Positions 56,101 to 64,000 of a stretch of DNA of 64,000 nucleotides are shown here, piece after piece. Below the pieces are notes generated by a model. It did not search any database, was not told the DNA's origin, and worked only from the letters and a program-made list of their open reading frames with translations. The DNA lies in NCBI GenBank assembly GCA_036704825.1, contig JAUBSN010000018.1:1-64000 (forward strand), read 5' to 3'. Position numbers and translations under genes: made by a program. Position 1 is the first letter of the stretch; each line of letters opens with the position of its first letter. The stretch comes from Microcoleus sp036704825 (GTDB lineage Bacteria > Cyanobacteriota > Cyanobacteriia > Cyanobacteriales > Microcoleaceae).

Positions 56101-56769
56101 TCATCGATTAAGCTATGGAGATTATTGCCGAGAGCACGAATTTACGGAGCGTGGGTGTACTGTTTGGGCCAAGGTTCCCCAGATGAGGGTTGTCAGAGTC
56201 GATCGGCAGCTCGATCGTCTCATTCTTTTTGTTTGACAGGTGAATTATTGTCACCGAATCAATCGGATGGCAAAAGAAATCTTTCACAGGGTGCAAAATC
56301 TCGCATCGCCCATATCTGGTCCATCTCTCGAAGGCATTCGGAAAAAAAAAGTCCGATCGAGCCAGAACGATCTCTGTACACTAGCCGGAGACAGAACTTT
56401 TTGCCTGTTAATTGGAGACGAGTGCATCCATGCGAATCTAGCTTCAAGCAACTGCGGTATGTCCACCCGACGCTTTTTGCAGCCTGAAAAATTGACCCCC
56501 GGGCGATCGGGCGCGAGTCGTTCCCAGAATTGAGAAGGAAAGTGTGACCGAAATCACAGGCATTTGCGAAACAAATTGCTGAGCATCTTTGGGCCCATAC
56601 ACTTAGAATCGAGATTACTACAGTGGCTTCTATAATTGTGTTTAAATGTTGTTCTGAAGCTGTGTTGTCCAGTCAGCAGAGCCCCCCCAGACAGATTCAC
56701 GCTTTCGGTCTGGCTTATTTCACTTTAATGGTCGCTGTTGGGTGTTGCACCTTAATGTAGATATTTCCT
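56101..56769. other. Upstream region of the Cache histidine kinase
   Basis: It holds the CRP-type palindrome at 56543-56558 and, near 56680, ccccccc-agacag runs. Two plus-strand frames (56086-56487 and 56240-56533) overlap one another in different phases and match nothing. No gene is called. Confidence 0.6.
56543..56558. promoter_or_regulatory. Perfect CRP-type palindrome
   Basis: TGTGA-CCGAAA-TCACA matches the TGTGA-N6-TCACA consensus of cAMP receptor proteins such as SYCRP1 exactly. It lies 212 bases upstream of the histidine kinase ATG. Promoter elements around it were not identified; the distance allows an activator site if the transcript starts far upstream. Confidence 0.6.
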
Positions 56770-58815
56770 ATGGTTAAGTTAGGTCAATCCTCCTTTCGCC
56801 GTATTTTACTGTCGCGGATTTTGTTGCTCAGCGTACCTGTTCTACTGGTGGGGGAGTATGTTACCTATCGCAAGGCACGCTCGACGCTTCTGGAAACTGC
56901 TCGTCAAAACTTGACAGAAAGTGCAGTCAGAAAAGCAGAAACTATTGAACAGTGGGCGAAATCGCTGAAGTCGAATCTGATCGGCGCTTCGGAAAGCTCG
57001 ATGTTGCAGTCGGTAAATCCGAAGGATTATCAAAAGTTTATCGCCCAATTAGGGCAGCGGTTGCCAGCGCAGGTTGATTGCTTGCAATTGACTAATTTAA
57101 AGACAAATCAAGTGATAGCAAGCACTTGCGGGCAGCAGCCGATTCAGTCGCTGCCGGCCAAAATTTGGCCGCAAGTGCAGCAGCAGCAAACGCTGCTGGA
57201 CGAGAAGAGCGTTTACATCAGTCTGTCCTTACCTCAGCAGCGACAGGGGACAGCAAACGATCAAAAGGTGACTTTGGGGGCTGAAGATTTTCCCGATCCA
57301 GGTAAAGAAGGCTCCGATAGCCAAGCGAGTTTGGTGTTGAGCGCTCCTGTTTACATTCGTCGGGGCAATACCCTCCAGTTGAGTTATGCTTTGAGTTTGC
57401 AGTCGGCCTTGCCTGTGCAAACCAGCGCTCCCAAGGGTTCTTTAGCCGGCTATACGGTGGCGATCGACCAAGATGGCACGATTTTGGCGCACCCGAATGT
57501 GAACCGCGTGGGCCGCAATATCGACCAAGAGGCAGATGCCGATCGACTAAAAAGTATTGTCAGAAGGGCGATCGCTGGCGGAACAGCTTTTCTCCACTTA
57601 TTTTCCTTTGAAAGAAATGGTGTAGAGTTGCTAGCAGGATACGCCGCTATCCCGAGTCCTTCAACTACACAGGAGAACAGCAAGTGGATTATTTTAGCTG
57701 TCTCTCGTTTAGATTACGCTCTGTCGGGTTTGGAAGAAATTCAGCAAGTTTTATTTAATTTAATTGTAGGTTTGATTGCTGCTAGTATCATCGCGACTTT
57801 ATATCTGTCTCGCGACTTAGCGCGTCCTGTGGAAAAACTGAGAGACTACGCGATGAAAGTAGATACGGAAGCGTCGCAGACAGTGCCCCAAGATTTCCAA
57901 ATTAGGGAATTTAATCAACTATCAGAAGCACTCAACAGCATGGTGCAGCGCCTCAGATCCTGGGCCAGAGAATTGGAAGTTGCAACCAAAGAAGCGCAAG
58001 TTGCCAATCAATTAAAAAATGAATTTTTGGGGAATATTTCTCACGAATTGAGAACCCCGCTCAACGGGATTATTGGTTTTATTCAAATTGTGCGGGACGG
58101 CTACTGCGATGACCGAGATGAAGAAATGGAATTTTTACAGCGGGCCCACGACTCGTCCATGCAATTGCTAAATATTATTAATGATATTTTGGACATTGCT
58201 AAAATAGAAGCCGGCACGTTTTCCATGATGTTAGAAGTAGTTGATATTACCCAGGTACTTGAAGACGCGATTGATTTGCAAGCGACTCAAATTGAGGAAA
58301 AAGGCTTGAAGTTAAGTTTGCCAGCTCCTCACGATCCGATTATTGTTCATGCCGATCCGGAGAAGCTAAAACAGGTGTTTTTAAATGTTTTGAGCAATGC
58401 CGTTAAGTTTACAGAGTCGGGCAGCATTAATATATCTGTGCGGCTAGAATCGAGGACTAATTCTGGTAGTTTTAACAGCAATGCGGAAACTACGATTAAC
58501 CCCAGCGGTCAAAGCGATTGGGTGGTGGTGGCAATTAAAGATACGGGAATCGGTATCGATCCCGAGCACCAGCAGAAATTATTTCAACCTTTTGTGATGG
58601 CTGATGGTTCTACAACTCGCAGGTTTGGTGGTAACGGTTTGGGCTTGGCTATCTCGCGAAGGATAATGGAATCTATGATCGGAAGCATTACCCTGCACAG
58701 CGCGGGCGTGAATCAAGGTACTACGGTGATGATTTCTTTGCCTGTCAATCAGCAGTCAAGTTTTTATTTTCACAGCCCGGACTTAGTAACGGAAAAGGGA
58801 AATTTCAAAAGTTGA
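56770..58815 (+). CDS. Cache-HAMP sensor histidine kinase
   Basis: 681 residues. N-terminal membrane segment (ILLSRILLLSVPVLLVG), a periplasmic dCache-like sensor (~45-315, ATTTW-like strands, GYTVAIDQDGTILAHPNVNRVG), a second membrane segment (LIVGLIAASIIATLYLS at about 330), HAMP (~350-400), HisKA with NISHELRTPLNGIIGFIQIV (His near 425), and HATPase with NVLSNAVKFTESG, DTGIGIDPEHQQ and GGNGLGLAISRRI. It autophosphorylates on sensing a small extracellular ligand and needs a separate response regulator, none being adjacent. The CRP-type site lies upstream. Confidence 0.93.
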   Translation: MVKLGQSSFRRILLSRILLLSVPVLLVGEYVTYRKARSTLLETARQNLTESAVRKAETIEQWAKSLKSNLIGASESSMLQSVNPKDYQKFIAQLGQRLPAQVDCLQLTNLKTNQVIASTCGQQPIQSLPAKIWPQVQQQQTLLDEKSVYISLSLPQQRQGTANDQKVTLGAEDFPDPGKEGSDSQASLVLSAPVYIRRGNTLQLSYALSLQSALPVQTSAPKGSLAGYTVAIDQDGTILAHPNVNRVGRNIDQEADADRLKSIVRRAIAGGTAFLHLFSFERNGVELLAGYAAIPSPSTTQENSKWIILAVSRLDYALSGLEEIQQVLFNLIVGLIAASIIATLYLSRDLARPVEKLRDYAMKVDTEASQTVPQDFQIREFNQLSEALNSMVQRLRSWARELEVATKEAQVANQLKNEFLGNISHELRTPLNGIIGFIQIVRDGYCDDRDEEMEFLQRAHDSSMQLLNIINDILDIAKIEAGTFSMMLEVVDITQVLEDAIDLQATQIEEKGLKLSLPAPHDPIIVHADPEKLKQVFLNVLSNAVKFTESGSINISVRLESRTNSGSFNSNAETTINPSGQSDWVVVAIKDTGIGIDPEHQQKLFQPFVMADGSTTRRFGGNGLGLAISRRIMESMIGSITLHSAGVNQGTTVMISLPVNQQSSFYFHSPDLVTEKGNFKS

Positions 58816-58853
58816 CGAGTGATTTTCCCAATCTCAAATCTAAAATCTCAAAT

Positions 58854-60089
58854 CTAAAATGGTATTAGGGGCTGTCCGCCGAGTTCGAGGGATTTGCTCA
58901 AAGTGCTGAGAATGCGGATTAATTCGACGGAGGCCGCGCCCGAAGAGGTAAGACAGGGGGTATTAGTTTGCACGCAGTGGAGGAAGCGATCGCACACTCG
59001 CCTCAGCGGTTCTACTTGTTCTAAACTCAACACTTCGCGGTGTCTCAGGCCCGTTGGCTGCGGCGCGATCCTCTTCGTTGGCGTAGCCCCCGTAGGGGCG
59101 GGCTTCGCTAACGCGCTTTCAAAAGAGTTATTCTCTTCGCCTTCCCAATCTGAAGGGCCGCGCTGCAAAATCAGGGGAGTTTCTGGCGACATTTCGTCAA
59201 AAATCAAGCTTCCCAAACTGCCAACAACTGTTAAGCGCCGTTGTTTGTCGGGATTTAGCCAGCACAGGTGAATAAATGCTTGAAATCCGTCGGGATAGGT
59301 GAGCATTACCCAAACTAAATCTGCTAGTTTTTCTGCAGGATTAGTAGTCAGCAGTGAAGGAGTAAATTGATTTTCTATTTTTGCTGCGTCTTGATTTATT
59401 CCCTCTTCCTTATTCCTTATTCCTTCTTCCTTATTCCTTATTCCTTCTTCCTTCTTCCCTCTTCCTTCTTCCCTCTTCCTTCTTCCCTCTTCCTTCGGAA
59501 AAACAGTGCCGATCGCCCTTACTTCAATTGGCGTTTGTTCCAGCCAAGTATTGAAAATAGCGATATCGTGAACGGCCAAGTCCCAAAGGGCATCAACGTC
59601 GTGTCGCACCGGTTCAAAATGCGTGCGCTGGGCGTAACCGTAGCGCAAGTTTCCGAGTTGATGCTGTTGAATAATTGTTTTGCCTCGATCGACTGCTGGA
59701 TGAAACAGATAAGTGTGGTCAACGAAGAGTTGCCGCTGCTGTTTTTCGGCTAATTGACAGAGTTCTATTGCTTCCGTCAGGTTGAGGGCGAGGGGTTTTT
59801 CTGCTAAGACGTGGTAGCCAAGTTTCAGCGCTGCTGCTGCGAGGGTGTAGTGTGTGGAAGCTGGAGTGGCGATCGCCACAGCTTGCAGTCCCGGCAAGGC
59901 TTGCACTTGAGACCAATCGGTAGCTAGAATCACCGAGGCATCAAGATGAAACTGTTTTTGAACGGCCGCCAATGAATCTCGATTCTGGTCTACCACCGCT
60001 AAAACTTGGCTGTTGGGATGTTCGAGAAAGTTGCGAATTAGGTTAACTCCCCAGCGACCTGCACCCAATACAGCTATTCCGATTTTCAT
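58854..60089 (-). CDS. Gfo/Idh/MocA oxidoreductase with in-frame repeat inserts
   Basis: 411 residues. The N-terminal Rossmann fold reads KIGIAVLGAGRWGVNLIRNFL; VAIATPASTHY, AEKPLALNLTEAI and the DLAVHDIAIFN block are typical of the family. These dehydrogenases use NAD(P) on sugars or polyols. About 70 residues beyond the usual ~340 come from repeats: 200-230 is a Lys/Glu/Gly run (KEEGRRKREEGRGKKEEG...) coded by ttccttattcc-type units (59400-59505), and SALAKPAPTGATPTKRIAPQPTG (about residues 330-355) is coded by a dispersed palindrome. Both stay in frame. The gene may act on a nucleotide sugar or an unrelated small molecule. Confidence 0.88.
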   Translation of the reverse strand: MKIGIAVLGAGRWGVNLIRNFLEHPNSQVLAVVDQNRDSLAAVQKQFHLDASVILATDWSQVQALPGLQAVAIATPASTHYTLAAAALKLGYHVLAEKPLALNLTEAIELCQLAEKQQRQLFVDHTYLFHPAVDRGKTIIQQHQLGNLRYGYAQRTHFEPVRHDVDALWDLAVHDIAIFNTWLEQTPIEVRAIGTVFPKEEGRRKREEGRGKKEEGIRNKEEGIRNKEEGINQDAAKIENQFTPSLLTTNPAEKLADLVWVMLTYPDGFQAFIHLCWLNPDKQRRLTVVGSLGSLIFDEMSPETPLILQRGPSDWEGEENNSFESALAKPAPTGATPTKRIAPQPTGLRHREVLSLEQVEPLRRVCDRFLHCVQTNTPCLTSSGAASVELIRILSTLSKSLELGGQPLIPF

Positions 60090-60169
60090 TGATTATAATT
60101 TCAAAAATCGCACAGGGATTATAGCATATTTTGTTATTATTATCTACTATGTTTTAATTTAAAAAAATC

Positions 60170-60360
60170 ACTGTTGACTGTTGGCAGTAGTTATTAGTTA
60201 TTGGTTATTGGTAGCAGCTAACAAATAACCAATAAATAACTGATAACACCAGTAAACAGTCAACTGCCAACTGCTTTCCTGTCAACTGTCAACTGCTTTC
60301 CTGTCAACTGCTTTCCTGTCAACTGCTTTCCTGTCAACTGTCAACTGTCAACTGTCAACT
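60170..60360. repeat. STRR arrays reaching into the rnc stop codon
   Basis: ttattggttattgg-type units at 60195-60240 and then tgtcaactgctttcc / caactgt repeats to 60360. The last units code the final residues of RNase III and its stop codon. Confidence 0.85.
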
Positions 60361-61063
60361 GACTACCAACTAATTTATTGAAAGCTACCTGAGCCGCTGC
60401 TTGTTCGGCCGCTTTGATCGATCGACCTTTTCCCTCTGCTACCAACTTTCCCTGAATGAGAACTTCTGCAGTAAAACGATCTTCCCCGCCCTGGACTGTC
60501 CCGGTTTCTTGCACGCTATATTTGGGCAAAGTTTTGTATTTGCCTTGAGTCAACTCTTGGAGAGCAGCTTTGTAGTTTTGGCGGGCAGGATCGCTGCGGA
60601 TTTCCGCTGCTAGGCGTTGAAAGTGAGAATCTAGCCAAGGGCGAATTAATTCTAACGTCTGGGTACTTAAATAAAGCGCAGCCAGTACCGCTTCCAAAGC
60701 ATCTGCTAGCCGGGGATCGGCGCCTGTTTTGTCTGCGGCGGCGCTGCTGGAAACAATTAAATAGCGATCGAACCCGTAACTTTCAGCGATTTTAGCAAGA
60801 ATGCGATCGCTCACCAAGATCGATCGAATAGCAGCAAATTCCCCCACTGTACAGTCAGGATAAATCTCAAACAACAATTCCGACGCCGCCAGCCGCACCA
60901 CTGCATCTCCGACAAACTCTAGTTGCTCGTAATTTGCCTTAGCTGACGCGCTCGCATGAGTCAAAGCTAAATCTATGAGATGCCATTTTATCGAAGCATT
61001 CTTCGTCAGTCCCAATTTTTGAATTAATGTTTCAAGTTGCTTTTGGCGACCCGGATAAATCAT
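60341..61063 (-). CDS. rnc: Ribonuclease III
   Basis: 240 residues, double-strand-specific endonuclease that processes rRNA and other structured RNAs. The nuclease domain carries NYEQLEFVGDAVVRLAASELLF at 44-65 (signature motif with the catalytic Asp/Glu) and LADALEAVLAALYL near 119-132 (second acidic pair). The C-terminal dsRNA-binding domain runs from about 160 (NYKAALQELTQGK ... EGKGRSIKAAEQAAAQVAFNKL). The last nine residues (GSQLTVDS) are coded by the heptamer array. Cyanobacteria often have several rnc-like genes; this is a full-length type. Confidence 0.95.
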   Translation of the reverse strand: MIYPGRQKQLETLIQKLGLTKNASIKWHLIDLALTHASASAKANYEQLEFVGDAVVRLAASELLFEIYPDCTVGEFAAIRSILVSDRILAKIAESYGFDRYLIVSSSAAADKTGADPRLADALEAVLAALYLSTQTLELIRPWLDSHFQRLAAEIRSDPARQNYKAALQELTQGKYKTLPKYSVQETGTVQGGEDRFTAEVLIQGKLVAEGKGRSIKAAEQAAAQVAFNKLVGSQLTVDS

Positions 61064-61347
61064 ACCATTTTAGATTTTAGATTTTAGATTTTAGATTTTA
61101 TAAGCGGGCATCACGGATGACTATCCGGGTTGGCAGCTTTTGAAAAGTTGCATTTTTTTTTACTGGTATCAGATTTATTTTCATCAAAAAAAATTGTTAA
61201 AAAACTAAATATTTCTCCGAGTGCTGATAACGCACCTTACCCAAAATCTTCCTCCGGGTGTGCAGTCCACACCTTTCCCAACATAAAACAGGTCGAAAAG
61301 ATTTGTTGACCTGATTCCCAAGCGGTAATTTTAATTAAATGGGGGGA
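61064..61347. other. Intergenic region with attttag array
   Basis: A short attttag array lies at about 61070-61100 just upstream of rnc. Nothing else is recognised before the RNase P RNA gene's 3' end. Confidence 0.6.
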
Positions 61348-61785
61348 AAAAGTCGGACATAAGCCGGGTTCTGTTCTCTCAACTGCAAGCAGTTTTCGAG
61401 GGCAGTTATCTATCTGGGACGCCTGTTACCAGACGCCTCAAGCGGTACCAAAAAACGGAACTGGTAAAAAACCAACCATAGTTCCTCCGACCTTGCTCCC
61501 AACTGGGGTTTACCGAGCCAGCACCTCTCGATGCTGCTGGTGCGCTCTTACCGCACCTTTGCACCCTTACCAAATTAGTTGTTGTTTCCCAGTCAAAAAT
61601 CCTCAGTTACTTACTAATGACCAATGACTGCTGACTAATGACTAATTGGCGGTATCTTTCTGTGGCACTATCCTCACGATCGCTCGCACTGGGCGTTACC
61701 CAGCAAGTTTGGTTTTTCGGGAGCCCGGACTTTCCTCAGACAAGCTTTCGCTAATCCGCAACCGCCTGCGCCTACTTTTTCCCCA
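61348..61785 (-). ncRNA. rnpB: RNase P RNA (type A), with STRR insert
   Basis: On the minus strand, GAGGAAAGTCCGGGCTCC is the universal CR-I region and GGTAAACCCC, AGAACCCGGCTTATGTCCGAC near the 3' end are characteristic of bacterial type A RNase P RNA, the ribozyme that trims tRNA 5' ends. The 3' end is near 61348 and the 5' end near 61785, inferred from TACAAT at 61793-61798 (minus strand -10 box). The RNA is about 438 bases. An insert near 61600-61650 with attagtcattagt, cagtcattggtcattagt copies is STRR DNA inside the RNA, most likely in the variable P12 region. Confidence 0.93.
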
Positions 61786-62230
61786 GATTTATTGTACGCG
61801 ATGGTTCGTCAATCAATTTGGGATTTGAGATTGAAGATTTTAATTTGTCGCCCACTTAATTTGGACATTTGTGTTTATTCTCACATCTGGCACTATTGTC
61901 AATAAGCTTTTTACGAACAGGCTTTCGGGCAACTGAAGCGAGAGATGAATTTTAGTGTGGAACAGGCTAGGGAAGCCTGCGCGAGCGAGAATGGTACAAC
62001 ATCTCAGTTTATTCAAACTCTTGTACGGTGGACCCAAAAGCCCGCCCAACAATTAAATTTCCCTGCAACTCCTCTTAAGATCACTCACGGATGAATCAGG
62101 GGATGAAAAGTTGGGAACGATCGTGCAAGGATTTATGGCACGGATTCAACTAAGGGCAGGAAAGCTTTTTACATAACATAATTTGAAATTATTCAATCTT
62201 CTAATCCCCAATCTCAACTCTTCAATTCGG
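61786..62230. other. Intergenic region between rnpB and corA
   Basis: The minus-strand rnpB -10 box (TACAAT, 61793-61798) lies here. A minus-strand frame at 61840-62052 has no family match. Nothing else is recognised. Confidence 0.5.
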
Positions 62231-63415
62231 TTACTTTAATGAGTCATCTTTCACATTTGAAAAGTTTTCAAACCACCCCCGCCGCCAGAAAAAGTAAACT
62301 AAAGCCGAGGCGATCGCTACCATGATCGCCCAACAAAGCGGATAGCCAAAATACCAATTCAGTTCCGGCATATTCCAAGGCGATTTCTCTGTATTGAAAT
62401 TCATTCCGTATACTCCCGCCACAAAAGTTAGAGGAATAAAGATACTAGAAATTACTGTCAGCAGTTTCATAATTTCATTCATTTTATTGCCAACAGATGA
62501 CAGATAAACATCCATTAAACCCGAAGACAGCTCTCGATAGGTTTCCACCATATCCATCACCTGCACCGTGTGATCGTAACAGTCGCGCAGGTAAATTCGC
62601 ACATCGGGACTAATCAAATCACTGCTATCTCGAATCAAAACATTAATTGCATCCCGCTGCGGCCAAATTGCGCGGCGCAGCGTCAGCAATTCTCTCCGAA
62701 TTTTATAAATTTTTTCCAGGGTTCTGCGGGTAGGGTTCACTACCACTTCATCCTCTAGTTCTTCAATCCGCTCTCCGTACATTTCTAATACTGGGAAGAA
62801 TCCATCTATAATCGAATCTAACAGAGTATATGCCAGATAATCTGCTCCGTGTTTCCGAATATTTCCTTGTCCTTTACGAATGCGATCGCGCACGGGACCA
62901 AAGCAATCATAGTCCGGTTCTTCCTGAACAGTTAACAGGTAATGTTTACCCAAAATTAAACTAACTTGTTCTTTATGAAAGTTATCTGAATTCGGCTTAA
63001 GTATCACCATCCAGGCAATGATTAAAAGGTGATCTTCGTAATCTACCACTTTGGGGCGCTGCGGTACATTAACCACATCTTCTTGAGCCATAAGATGCAA
63101 ATTAAACACTTTACCCAGGTGGCGCCAAGTTTCTTTGTTTCCTAATCCCAACATATCAACCCAAGAAACAGATTCTGTATCTAAATAGGCAGAAGCTTCT
63201 TGAGGATTTGCCAAGTTGGCGCGAGTAGCTGCTGTTTCGCAATAGTCAATTAATACAATCTCTGGAGGTGGCGCATCGGGTTCTAAGTCGAGAGTTCCCG
63301 GCGGAGCCCCCGGATCGTCATAAAAATAGTCAACGTAGGAATCATCATCATCCTCCTCATCATCTTTAATTGGTTTGGCAACGGCACTAGAAGTATATAT
63401 GCTTTTGTATACCAT
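62231..63415 (-). CDS. corA: CorA-type magnesium/cobalt transporter
   Basis: 394 residues. A long cytosolic N-terminal alpha/beta domain precedes two C-terminal membrane helices. The first ends in the family signature GMN (VAGVYGMNFNTE, near residue 346) and the second is YPLCWAIMVAIASALVYFFWRR. A pentameric channel passively takes up Mg2+. The acidic N-terminus (KPIKDDEEDDDDSYVDYFYDD) is longer than in E. coli CorA and resembles cyanobacterial forms. No Mg riboswitch is recognised upstream. Confidence 0.95.
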   Translation of the reverse strand: MVYKSIYTSSAVAKPIKDDEEDDDDSYVDYFYDDPGAPPGTLDLEPDAPPPEIVLIDYCETAATRANLANPQEASAYLDTESVSWVDMLGLGNKETWRHLGKVFNLHLMAQEDVVNVPQRPKVVDYEDHLLIIAWMVILKPNSDNFHKEQVSLILGKHYLLTVQEEPDYDCFGPVRDRIRKGQGNIRKHGADYLAYTLLDSIIDGFFPVLEMYGERIEELEDEVVVNPTRRTLEKIYKIRRELLTLRRAIWPQRDAINVLIRDSSDLISPDVRIYLRDCYDHTVQVMDMVETYRELSSGLMDVYLSSVGNKMNEIMKLLTVISSIFIPLTFVAGVYGMNFNTEKSPWNMPELNWYFGYPLCWAIMVAIASALVYFFWRRGWFENFSNVKDDSLK

Positions 63416-63491
63416 GCTACTATTCCTGACTTTTACAACGTTTAATTAGATTATCATTTTTCTCGTCCAACTACCAATTACCAATGACTCA

Positions 63492-63998
63492 TTACCTCTG
63501 CCGAATTGGAATCTCGATCGCAAATTCCGTTCCCTCACCTGGCGCGGAAACGCACTGCAGCGTCCCTCCGTGTCTTTCCACCACAATCTGATAGGAGATA
63601 GACAGTCCCAAGCCTGTACCTTTGCCTACTGGTTTAGTAGTAAAAAACGGGTCAAATACTCGAGACTTAACAGAGTCTGCCATTCCACACCCGTTATCTG
63701 AAATTACGATCGCCACCAGATTATTTTCCAACACCTCCGTGCGAATCCGAATCCAAGGCAATGCCGTGCAACTTAAAGGTAAACTAGCAAAATCTTGCCC
63801 TTCCTCTTCCGAGTTACTTGCCAATTCCAACTTCCTATGCCTGACATCGGCTAAAGCATCAATCGCATTATTTAAAATATTCATAAATACTTGATTTAAC
63901 TGTCCCGCGTAGCACTGGACCTGCGGCAAATTCCCATATTCTTTAACTATTTGAATATTGCGATTTCTGCCATTTTCTTTAATTTTGTGTTCCAAAAT
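63492..63998 (-). CDS. Sensor histidine kinase, C-terminal part, cut by window edge
   Basis: At least 167 residues; the gene extends past the window end. The HATPase domain shows NILNNAIDALADVRH (N-box), VISDNGCGMADSVK (G1), DPFFTTKPVGKGTGLGLSISYQIV (F and G2 boxes). This kind of kinase shares the NAIDAL-type N-box of the HPK4/NtrB-like class. Upstream domains (sensor, HisKA) are not in the window. The stop is at 63492, 77 bases after the corA start codon; the intergenic spacer is short. Confidence 0.9.
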   Translation of the reverse strand: MLEHKIKENGRNRNIQIVKEYGNLPQVQCYAGQLNQVFMNILNNAIDALADVRHRKLELASNSEEEGQDFASLPLSCTALPWIRIRTEVLENNLVAIVISDNGCGMADSVKSRVFDPFFTTKPVGKGTGLGLSISYQIVVERHGGTLQCVSAPGEGTEFAIEIPIRQR

Positions 63999-64000
63999 CA

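Noticed and set aside
56086..56533. Two overlapping plus-strand frames upstream of the histidine kinase
   Set aside because: They overlap in different phases, share no family similarity and contain the promoter region of the kinase gene.

Overview
The window is chromosomal DNA from a cyanobacterium, most likely a filamentous, non-heterocystous type of the Oscillatoriales (Microcoleus/Oscillatoria-like). The genus is inference. The basis is: very frequent HIP1 octamers (GCGATCGC and relatives) inside and between genes; many heptanucleotide tandem repeats (STRR, e.g. attagtc, attttag, aactgac); a class II Calvin-cycle aldolase; a stand-alone groEL with a Gly-Gly-Met tail under a CIRCE operator; an A-type rnpB carrying a STRR insert; and very long multidomain signalling proteins.

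Layout. 0-2.4 kb is a mobile-element graveyard: an IS630-type transposase broken by two frameshifts, an ISAzo13-type transposase tail, and a frameshifted nSTAND (NB-ARC) remnant. 2.4-10.3 kb is housekeeping on the minus strand: class II aldolase, tRNA-Lys(UUU), an aldose-1-epimerase-like protein, a CapA-type protein, a metallo-beta-lactamase fold hydrolase, and one small conserved gene on plus. 10.3-12.4 kb is almost gene-free. 12.4-24.6 kb is an accessory surface-polysaccharide locus, all on plus: a ~2.1 kb tandem duplication carrying two near-identical GT2 glycosyltransferases, two more GT2 enzymes, a Wzm-type ABC permease, a Wzt-type ATPase fused to a sulfotransferase, and a sulfotransferase fused to a NodB-like deacetylase domain that lacks key metal ligands. 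This reads as a system that makes, sulfates and exports a polysaccharide, and it is the most novel part of the window.

24.8-29.1 kb (minus) holds a geranylgeranyl-reductase-like flavoprotein, a coupled pair containing a retropepsin-like protease, a receiver-PAS-class III adenylate cyclase and a receiver-only protein. 29.3-35.3 kb is one 1986-residue Ser/Thr kinase-ATPase-histidine kinase. 35.8-49.1 kb is metabolic and housekeeping: dxs, a PP2C phosphatase, NfeD plus a stomatin-like protein, citramalate synthase, a 2Fe-2S ferredoxin, glycine oxidase and an ABC exporter. 49.6-53.3 kb holds CIRCE-groEL2 and an intact lone TnpB element whose right end supplies the stop codon of the next gene. 53.9-64 kb holds an Fe-S photolyase-like protein, a methyltransferase pseudogene, a Cache-HAMP histidine kinase with an upstream perfect CRP-type palindrome, a Gfo/Idh oxidoreductase with in-frame repeat insertions, RNase III, RNase P RNA, CorA and the C-terminus of a second histidine kinase cut by the window edge.

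Repeats are a theme of their own. STRR arrays and palindromic elements lie between genes and have also entered reading frames (the 1986-residue kinase, cimA, the Gfo/Idh gene, the rnc C-terminus) and the rnpB RNA.
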